A stretch of 64,000 bases of DNA from Symbiodinium natans (lineage: Eukaryota; Sar; Dinophyceae; Suessiales; Symbiodiniaceae). Location of the stretch: contig CAJNDS010001602.1 in assembly GCA_905221605.1 (NCBI GenBank), forward strand, positions 710,060 through 774,059. The letters run 5' to 3'. The translations under genes were made by a program, and so were the position numbers. The notes beneath the pieces were generated by a model. That model made no database searches. It saw only the letters and a program-made list of their open reading frames with translations, and was not told where the DNA came from. Below are positions 57,207 to 64,000 of this stretch, in pieces. Within the stretch, counting starts at the first letter, position 1, and every line of letters starts with the position of its first letter.

Positions 57207-57627
57207 GCGGTTGCCCAGACTAAAACTCATTCAGCTTCAAGTTAAATTTAAACAAAAGCTATAGTCTGAAGATCGCCGCATTCAGGCTGTCGGGCTATTT
57301 CCCAAACCCGAGACCCTTAATATGAGAACTTCTGACCCGGATCCGGCTTCTATATTGGGGAGAGAGGTGGTTCATGATCAGGCGAAGGGATCAAAATCCG
57401 AGTTCTTCAACTTCAAACTACTTAGATTGTAGCCCTTGGCCATCAGCCTAGGCTTGTAGACCTCAACCCTACACCCCAAACATGACAAAACCCTATATCC
57501 CGTGGTCCCTGCAACTCCCAAACCAACCCTGAACCCTAAAAGCCTCAAACCCTAAACCCTCAACCCTCAACCCTGAACCCTGAACCTTGAACCCTGAACC
57601 CTAAACCCGACCCACCGAAGCCCCCAG
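57207..57627. other. spacer, C-rich towards the next exon
   Basis: CCCTCAA/CCCTGAA-type units at 57530-57605. No exon seen. Confidence 0.55.
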
Positions 57628-57962
57628 GTCTCCCAGCGAGCGAAGATGGGTGGATGCGTAGGGCGGTGATCAGCAGGGCGCCCAGACCACCTTCAAACCC
57701 CCCCCCCCCCCCTAAATACCGGCCTCAGCATAGCATGGGGTTTATAGGGTTGAGGGTTCCCTCAGACCCACCTCTGCTTTGCATGGGGGTTTTCCTGCTT
57801 CGGGCTTTGAATTTGGAGGGCCCTAGCACAGGAGGACTTAAGGCGGGCTTTCAAGGCCTTTTCATCCCTACAATCCAGGCCATCAAGGGCCTTTTTGAAT
57901 TGATTTGCAGCGTTTGCTTTCTGCGCGACATGTTGAATTCGTATCATTTGCTCTCACCCTAA
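57628..57962 (+). CDS. unrecognised two-exon chain
   Basis: Exon 57628-57665 (GCCCCCAG, LPASEDGWMRRA, donor GCG|GTGATC) joins in phase 0 to 57879-57962 (CCCTACAATCCAG, AIKGLFELICSVCFLRDMLN, SYHLLSP, TAA within CCCTAA). The intron includes a C run (57698-57712). Confidence 0.55.
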
Positions 57963-58032
57963 AACCCTAAGCCCTTACGCTTGTAGGCTCACAATACCCC
58001 TAAGCACCACTGAGAGCCTAAGGCCATTGCAG

Positions 58033-58148
58033 TGAGAGGGGGCTTCCGAGGCTACAGCCATCCGACTTGTGGAGAAGCCCCCGAATTAGGGGGGAATGTG
58101 GGCCAAAATCAGGCCACGGTAACATGGCAGACCCGACGAGACATCCGG
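58033..58148 (+). CDS. candidate exon, RGG-like start
   Basis: Acceptor GGCCATTGCAG; the frame reads RGGFRGYSHPTCGEAPELGG, then NVGQNQATVTWQTRRDIR, donor CGG|GTTCTG (an earlier donor ACG|GTAACA is also good). The RGGFRGY start recalls the exon at 41383. Confidence 0.55.
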
Positions 58149-58469
58149 GTTCTGCAAGCTCTCAGGGCGCCATTAGACCCAAAACTCTTAGGCTGTCCAG
58201 GCTTCGGGATTATATGTTTGGAACACTTAAGCCCAAAAACCTGAAGCCTTGGGGCTTGGGGTGTGGGGTAGACTGGACACCGCTAGCGTTTCACTCCTAA
58301 ACTTCCTAAACCCTAGCAGAGGCTCTGCAGCTTGCCCCATGGATTTGTGCTTTGGGGTCTTTTGCTCTAGTTTCAATTAGAGGTTTTTGAGAATTGGAGG
58401 TTTCTGAGATTCGGCATGAGTCTTTCGCCCGAAAGCGCACCTTCCTTGCGAGCTTGAGTTGACATCCAG

Positions 58470-58591
58470 AAAGGTCCCTGAGACGCATGGGTACCCTGTG
58501 CAGGGTGGAATGCAGCCTGTGCTACGGAGAGGTTTCTGCTGCTGTCGACCAGGGCCATGGCCCAAGCTACCTAGAGCCTGCAGGGCTATAG
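58470..58591 (+). CDS. Cys-containing candidate exon
   Basis: Acceptor GTTGACATCCAG; the frame reads RSLRRMGTLCRVECSLCYGE, then VSAAVDQGHGPSYLEPAGL, to TAG at 58589. A donor GAG|GTTTCTG could end it after CYGE. C-x3-C-x2-C suggests a small metal or disulfide site, not assigned. The minus strand also has an open frame here. Confidence 0.55.
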
Positions 58592-58933
58592 CTGGTATCT
58601 GGCGCAGAGCAAGCCCCAGCTACAACCCCTTACATCCTGAACCCTACGCCCCAAACCCTGAGCAACATGTTCGTCAGCAGCGTTCTCTCCATGCAGGCTG
58701 GATGTGGGCATTGGGCGGGCTGTGGGGACATCCATTTAATCTTTATAGGCCTTAGCCGGGCTAACCTAGGGCGAGACCGCGGAAAGAGCACAATCCCTTC
58801 AACCCCAAGAGCCGAAGCGCCTAAACTCCAGAACCGCCTAGACATAAGACTCTCGATCCATAGCCTTCAAGGCCGTCAACCCATTTTGCTCGGAGGCATT
58901 GGTATTCCTCAAGTGTTGATTTGTGTTTCATAG
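58592..58933. other. possible exon, frame unresolved
   Basis: After CTCTCCATGCAG at 58695 all three frames are open for at least 15 codons (one reads GCGHWAGCGDIHLIFIGL). Coding is possible but cannot be assigned. Confidence 0.35.
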
Positions 58934-59086
58934 TCTCTCTGGCAACATGTATGTAGCCTTAAAGCCTGCCTTGGCCACCGTATATTCTTCGATGAGTTTC
59001 CAGAGAGCTTCATGCAGTTGACAAGGCGTGCCGAAAGAGTAGACCGTCGATGGGTTGTGATCGTGGAGATGAAGTACGGTCGATGA
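58934..59086 (+). CDS. candidate exon, 50 codons to TGA
   Basis: After GTTTCATAG the frame reads SLWQHVCSLKACLGHRIFFD, EFPESFMQLTRRAERVDRRW, VVIVEMKYGR and TGA at 59084. It is strongly protein-like, with a mixed helix-strand pattern and Arg-rich middle. A GTACGG donor lies before the stop. No family recognised. Confidence 0.66.
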   Translation, partial: SLWQHVCSLKACLGHRIFFDEFPESFMQLTRRAERVDRRWVVIVEMKYGR

Positions 59087-59164
59087 AAAAGACGTAAGAG
59101 CATGCAGCTAAGCATGCTAACGCCAACCCCTAAGCCGAAGGAGCCTTCCGTTCCTTAACTACAG

Positions 59165-59264
59165 CCGCCAGCAAGCCTGTCATAAACAGCCTCCAAAAGA
59201 ACGGCAATTTTTTCGATGGATGTCCCCAAACCCTACCAGTAGGATTCGTGACGCCACAGGAAAG
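59165..59264 (+). CDS. candidate exon
   Basis: Acceptor TTCCTTAACTACAG and donor AG|GTGGGT around ASKPVINSLQKNGNFFDGCP, then QTLPVGFVTPQE, phase 1 to 2. Good splice sites; unrecognised. Confidence 0.66.
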
Positions 59265-60039
59265 GTGGGTGTCGGACGCGGTCAGTGTGCATTGGGGGTT
59301 CCGGGTGTTTAGGATTTGGGGTTTAAATGGATGCACCTGCAATGCGCCTTGAAACCTACAAACCCGAACCTTAAAAGACCCGAAGATTTCAACCCCAAAG
59401 CTTTAAGGTTCCCAAAGCCCTAAGTCCTGTAAACCTCTAAAGCCCTAAACCCTCCCCCATCTAGGAGTTCAGGGCTTGTATAGGATTTAGGAAGTCCGAT
59501 GTTTGAGCCAAAAAAGGGGAACCTAGACGTAATACAAACCTCAAACCCACAAGACTCTAAGAAAAACACCTTGAACGCTAACCCCTTAAACTCCCCCAAG
59601 AACCCTCAGACCTCCTGAGCAGCTGAAGAGAGAGCCACTATATTGTCCCCAAATCCTAAAACCCCTACTCTACACCCTGACTAAATTTTTAAAAGCTAGG
59701 TTTAGGGTTTAGGGTTTAGCCCCCCCCCCCCCCCAAAGCAGAAGACCTAGGGTCCCCAAGAACCGAAACCCCGAGTTCAACCCCCGGTGCTTCCTGGGTT
59801 GAAGCTTCGCCGGCGCAGGGGTCTAAAGCCAAGCCTACAGCTTGTCCAAGGGTTAAAAGGTTTCGGTGCTCGAAGAAACGAAAGGGCCGAAAGGGCCAAT
59901 ACTTAATAGATCCAAGAGCAAAGTGAGAACGAGAAGGTTATTTTTTAAAACCCTGGGCAGCAGATGAATGAAGCCTTGAAGGGTTACCGTATTTTGGGGG
60001 GTTCGGGGAATTTAGGTCGTGGATCCGACGCACACTCAG
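59265..60039. repeat. degenerate repeat tract with C run
   Basis: CCCTAAG-type units to 59455, a TTTAGGG tract at 59700-59718 followed by a C homopolymer at 59720-59734. No exon seen. Confidence 0.7.
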
Positions 60040-60106
60040 TTCGTAGCCCCACCTTTCTTGTGGGGCCTCTCAGCTGTCCTCTCTTAGCTCTCCAGGAGCA
60101 GCTGCG
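60040..60106 (+). CDS. candidate exon
   Basis: Acceptor GCACACTCAG and donor CG|GTAAGG around RSPTFLVGPLSCPLLALQEQ, then L, phase 1 to 2. The internal CTCTCTTAG...CCAG is another possible acceptor. Unrecognised. Confidence 0.55.
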
Positions 60107-60644
60107 GTAAGGCTTTCAAGCAACTCAGAGAGGATTGAATCCGTTTGGCCAAACCCGAAACCCTGCTTCTCAGTCATCAGAGCACGAGCAGACGGAGGTT
60201 TGCGCCTTTTGCTGTAAGGATTGGGTTTAGGGTTTCTGGCAGCAGCTGCTATGTTCAAGCCCAGCTGTTTTTTTTTTTTGGGGGGGGGGATATTTTGGGC
60301 TGCGCCCCAAACCTTCGCCCTGAAGCCCTAATAATCCTTAATTGAACCCCAACCAACTCCAAGCCCACCCTATATGGTGGTAGACAACCCTGGCCTAGAA
60401 TGGACCCGAATAGGCATCAACAACCCCTCAATGAACCCCTGCACCCGAATCATGGCCAGAAACCTGTAAAAAGACCCGAATAAGCCTCAACTATCCCCAA
60501 ATGAATGTACCCTCATAGGCCCTACGCTAGAGCTAATACCCCTAAGCCCTAAAATTAAAAGCACATGTTACTTGAAGGGCCCGAACAACTTATAACACTC
60601 CCCTACGCCCTGGCTTGAGTAAGCCCTGGCTTGGGGGGTGGAAG

Positions 60645-60677
60645 CGTCAACTCGGACCGAGTGTGGCTTTGACCGAC
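60645..60677 (+). CDS. 11-codon candidate exon
   Basis: Acceptor GGGGTGGAAG and donor GAC|GTTTAGGG around RQLGPSVALTD, phase 0-0. A further open stretch with stop follows at 60812-60866 (SNAKANLADLVAIVHL in one frame). Confidence 0.45.
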
Positions 60678-61371
60678 GTTTAGGGTGTACGGGTTTAGGG
60701 AGCCCGGAACTCGGAAAGGAAGGGTTTAGGGCACAGGGCTTCGGGCTGAGGATCTTGGGTTTGGAGGGCTGGATGCTCAACCAAGCGTTTCCCGCAAGTA
60801 TCCAATGCAAAAGCCAACCTTGCGGACCTTGTAGCCATAGTCCATCTTTGATGTGTTTCAGTGATTTTGTCATCTGCCTGCTTGCATTTTTGGGGTAGAG
60901 GCGGGCGGGGGGGGGTGTTGTAGTCTTAGGGGGATGAGCTCAAAGACTTGAAAGCGTTGCCGCACCTCTGCACTTAAGAGGCTGATCGGAGTGCCTCATC
61001 ACACAAGGCAATGTGCAAACACATTGCGCTTGCACACATGATGGCGGCTGCCACTCATTCTGACCCGGTGCCGACCCGTAATGTTAAGGCCCCCATACTA
61101 GAATAGTATCCTTAAGACCTGGAAAGGATGTAGGAGTTAGGGTTGTTCAGCTATTCCTTACATACTCTATTCTCGTTTTGTTCCCGTTTATTCCTTATGC
61201 TGTTTAGGGTTCGGGGTCTTCGCCCTGTAGCCGATTCCTTAACTTAGAGTCCCCCTTGATACACCCCACCCCACCCACCCGCAAGAAAAACACAGATGAA
61301 GAAGGCACCCCTTAGTTCGGAACCCCCCCCCCCCCCCAAATTTAATTTTAAGCAACCCTTTTGCCCCAAAG
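60678..61371. other. sparse sequence; C run at 61323-61337
   Basis: Apart from the ambiguous open stretch at 60812-60894 no exon was established. Confidence 0.45.
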
Positions 61372-61502
61372 CCTATGGTGACTATGGTGGCCACCATCTG
61401 CAGCACACAAGTGCTTCCCATGACTCTGGTGTAGGACGGCGGGACGTACACGCCAAGCCTCCATCACATTTCTCCCTGAAGCCTTTCGCGTTGCATTGTT
61501 GA
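61372..61502 (+). CDS. candidate exon, Gly/His-rich
   Basis: After CTTTTGCCCCAAAG the frame reads YGDYGGHHLQHTSASHDSGV, GRRDVHAKPPSHFSLKPFAL, HC and TGA at 61500. A shorter alternative frame (PMVTMVATICSTQVLPMT) also ends in a stop. Confidence 0.45.
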
Positions 61503-61558
61503 GAGTTTAAGGTCATGGGTGTGGGGTTGAGGGTTTAGGGTGGGTTTATGGTTTTCAG

Positions 61559-61688
61559 TCAAGCTAACCATGCCGGCAAGCGTCCCCAATCCGAACAGCA
61601 GAATCTGCGCGCCAAGCAAGCCTGGACAAAGGCACCTCTCACCGGAGTGCCCTACTGTAAACCCCTCAAGTTGGCAGCCACAACTTAA
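61559..61688 (+). CDS. candidate exon
   Basis: Acceptor TTTATGGTTTTCAG; the frame reads QANHAGKRPQSEQQNLRAKQ, AWTKAPLTGVPYC, then KPLKLAATT and TAA at 61686. T|GTAAACCCC inside is a plausible donor, so the exon probably ends at about 61665. Basic, helical, unrecognised. Confidence 0.66.
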
Positions 61689-62021
61689 ATTCTAACTAGG
61701 ATATAGGGTTTAGGGTTCATTGTTTCTTGTGTACTTGGCCTTTAATCATCTCTTCCAGTTCGGCAGTTCTACCAAACCACTTCTAAGGATGATCCAATAC
61801 AAAATGGCAATCTGCTCGTGATTTACGTCTTTGGGTCCGGTCTATGACGTTTCTCCATGGAGGGAGATTGAAGGATGTGTTTAAGTGCAAGGCGGGTGTC
61901 CAAAGCTAAGGGACCATATGCCAAAGCTCTACATACGGTTTCCCCTACACCTTGTAAGCCCTAAGCCCCTAAGACCCTCGAGACACCCTCCTTGGATGTT
62001 CACTCGGGCACCGCCAGACAG
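61689..62021. other. spacer with few telomere units
   Basis: No exon established; weak frames only. Confidence 0.45.
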
Positions 62022-62097
62022 TCCAGGCTTCGACATGGCCATAGCGCTGGGCAAGAGGAAATATGTCCACAACCTAAACCCCAATTCATGCTTCAGG
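62022..62097 (+). CDS. candidate exon
   Basis: Acceptor ACCGCCAGACAG; the frame reads PGFDMAIALGKRKYVHNLNP, then NSCFR, to AGG|GTTTAGGG. An earlier GT after KRKY is possible, since CCTAAACC within the last part may already be intron. Confidence 0.55.
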
Positions 62098-62667
62098 GTT
62101 TAGGGTTTAGGGTTGGGTAGTTCCCGAAATTCTGCTACCTTTCTGGGCCCCGCATAGCATACGGCGCCCTGTACAACAATTTCTTGCTGGCTCTTTGTAG
62201 GGAAGTTGGGGCCGAATTAGGTGCCCTGTGTAGTCCATGGGTTCAGGGTTGGGGGTTTGGGTTAGCCTCCTCAGCCCGAAAATGAACCTTCAACCGAAAG
62301 CCACGCTCACAGCAGTACAGGGATCGTAGTTGGTCCGAACCCACTGATTTTGGGCCTGTTTACTTGACATGTTTTGTTGTTACATTCTTTTGGGGGGGAG
62401 TTTTTTTGCAGTTTGTTTGGGGTGTTGTTGGGGTAGCTTGTTTGAAAAAAACGATACATTAGCTGCGAATCACAATGTTTAGGGGTTTTGGGTAAAGCCT
62501 CGACCCCAAACATCCCTAAGCCCTTACTAAAGCCGAAACACCCTCGAAGTCCTTAAACCCTTTAAAATATTTTAAAAATCTACAACCCTCAGCCCCCAAC
62601 CCTAAACTCCTCAAACATCAACATCCTGAAGCCTTACACGATCAACCCGAAACACCCTCAATCGCAG
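62098..62667. other. intron-like sequence
   Basis: TTTAGGG at the start, CCCTAAA-type units from 62500, matching the usual polarity. A short weak minus-strand ORF at 62307-62513 was not accepted. Confidence 0.6.
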
Positions 62668-62997
62668 GCGCTGTAAGCCCGCCCAGTCTGAGGACGCAGA
62701 GGCTTCCGAAGTTGGGGTTTCGGGTTTAGGGTTTCGGGTTTATCGGTTTAGGGTTTAGGGTTTGGGGTAAAGGGCTTAGGGTAATGGGTTGAAAGGTTTT
62801 GGGTTTTAGCTTCAGGTTTTTTGTTGACACTGTTGTGTCCGGAGAATGTGCCGGTGACCTCGTCTCGATGCCATCTGCCATGCCAATATGAACTACGAGA
62901 CAAGAACTGGCAAATGCATTACCTTCCCTTTAAGTCGCCATGCCTGCGATTAGTGGATCCTGGGGTGAATCCAGCGAAGTTGGGAGAAGACGACTAA
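62668..62997 (+). CDS. unrecognised Cys-containing two-exon chain
   Basis: Exon 62668-62710 (CTCAATCGCAG|G, RCKPAQSEDAEASE, donor GAA|GTTGGGG) joins in phase 0 to 62845-62997 (TGTCCGGAG, NVPVTSSRCHLPCQYELRDK, NWQMHYLPFKSPCLRLVDPG, VNPAKLGEDD, TAA at 62995). Several Cys (C-x3-C then C) could chelate metal or form disulfides. The acceptor of the second exon is weak; an alternative is CTTCAG|G at 62812. Confidence 0.62.
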
Positions 62998-63648
62998 GAC
63001 GACAGAGGCGGTCCGACAGATGCGGGTTGGTTCAACTTGCAACTGATGGCCATGACCCCCGCGCCTGAACCTCTGAAAACCTTTCCGGCCGCGTGCGAAT
63101 TCGAGCCTCGATTCCCTGCATCCTGTAATTGCGTGTGCTCAGGAATTTTGGGTTCTATCAGCAGGTCTGCAAATTTTTGCCAAATGGGGCCAGGAGTGTT
63201 GCAGGTTCAAAGGGATGTTGCAGCTGATGATTTATGAAAAGTGTCCACTTTCTGTTGGCATAAACTGAGCTTTTCAGCACGCCCTGAATCAAATGACCCA
63301 GCGAAATGGAACGCCAGGGATCGCTCGATGTCGGTTTTGCTTTTTCTGCAACTTGATTCGGAGAATGTGCTGACAATTCTGTAGCCAACCCCTGTCTTAT
63401 TGACATAAGCTAAATGGGGTTGTTAAGGGTTTTCTGTGAGGGCTCAGGGGAAAGCCATGGGCAGGAAGACGTGCCTTGAGAGATTTTCAGGGGGCTCAGG
63501 CTTCCTAGACCCAGCCGCCAAAGCCCCCAAAACGCCTACTCTGCTCGAGGGTTTAGGGTTTGGGGATCAGGGATTTTAAGCGTCTGAGGGCCGAAGAATG
63601 TCGAGAGCTTCTAGGGGTTGTAGGGATTTCGGGGGCACGCCCTGACAG
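62998..63648. other. repeat-poor stretch with overlapping weak ORFs
   Basis: Plus-strand frame 63037-63237 and minus-strand frame 63158-63406 overlap; neither has a recognised domain or splice context. Confidence 0.4.
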
Positions 63649-63721
63649 GAGAAGGAGAGGATCGTCTTCACCGTGACCAAGCTCGCCTTGGAGGAGCTGG
63701 AGGAGCAACTCGCGGAGTCAG
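63649..63721 (+). CDS. coiled-coil exon
   Basis: Acceptor ACGCCCTGACAG; the frame reads EKERIVFTVTKLALEELEEQ, then LAES, with a GC donor (GCGGGG) at 63722. The heptad-like Leu/Glu pattern suggests a coiled coil. The gene continues beyond the window or into the G-rich intron at 63840-64000. Confidence 0.7.
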
Positions 63722-64000
63722 GCGGGGGGCTCTCTTTGCTTTGTCTTAGTTGGGTAACATTTTACATTTTTAAGGGTACTTAAACCCAATGAGGAAGAAA
63801 CAACCAATTTTTAATATTATCCCAACCATGAACTAGTTTTGGGGGGCCTCCTTTTTTGGTGGGAGGTTTGAGGGTTCCAGGGTTTAGGGCTGCAGGTATG
63901 GGGTTTAAGGTTTTGGGTGCTGGGTGTTGGGTTTTGGGTTTAGGGGTTCAAGGGTCTAGGTTTTGGGGTGTTTGGGGCTTAAAGGCTTGTTTTGGGCGAA

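Overview
The window looks like nuclear DNA of a dinoflagellate (a chromerid or other alveolate is the main alternative). Reasons: pervasive plant/alveolate-type TTTAGGG repeats inside the chromosome, very short candidate exons (about 30-140 bp) separated by long repeat-rich introns, acceptors mostly of the form AG followed by G, GC as well as GT donors, and almost all readable coding sequence on one strand (+). There are no operons, rRNA, tRNA or CRISPR arrays, and no spliced-leader relic was recognised.

Layout. 1-3.8 kb is tandem repeat: a 75-bp minisatellite that flips orientation head to head, then a 209-bp array. 4.3-8.8 kb, and scattered pieces at 10.9-13.9, 27.4 and 41.8-44.3 kb, hold Cys-rich exons of the GCC2/GCC3 (ephrin-receptor-like) type. 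9.08-9.70 kb is the best-defined gene, a BTB/POZ (KCTD-like T1) protein with one 47-bp GC-AG intron. A 715-bp CA microsatellite and a CTG repeat follow. 12.3-13.1 kb is a telomere-repeat-free island with the longest non-repetitive ORF, on the minus strand. 14-28 kb carries scattered exons, including an OTU-type cysteine protease fragment at 24.05-24.58 kb. 29.18-32.86 kb is a 106-bp dimeric satellite. 34.6-41.5 kb holds Glu-rich exons, an RG-rich RNA-binding-like gene and an exon chain around perfect telomere-type arrays. 41.5-44.7 kb is a 1.05-kb segmental triplication. 45.3-63.7 kb is dense with short candidate exons, including a PDZ-like fragment.

Main structural signals. (1) Many introns begin G-rich (TTTAGGG) and end C-rich (CCCTAAA) on the coding strand, so an intron can fold on itself and the repeat polarity shows gene direction. 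(2) Five copies of a 100-bp, nearly fully palindromic element with apparent 8-bp target duplications form a MITE family. One copy sits in a segmental duplicate whose two sisters lack it, which gives a natural empty site.

Exon calls rest on splice-site motifs, frame and phase read by eye. Most proteins are not recognised, and the exons cannot be joined into complete genes with confidence. Many candidate exons run into a stop shortly after a possible GT donor, so they may be internal rather than terminal.
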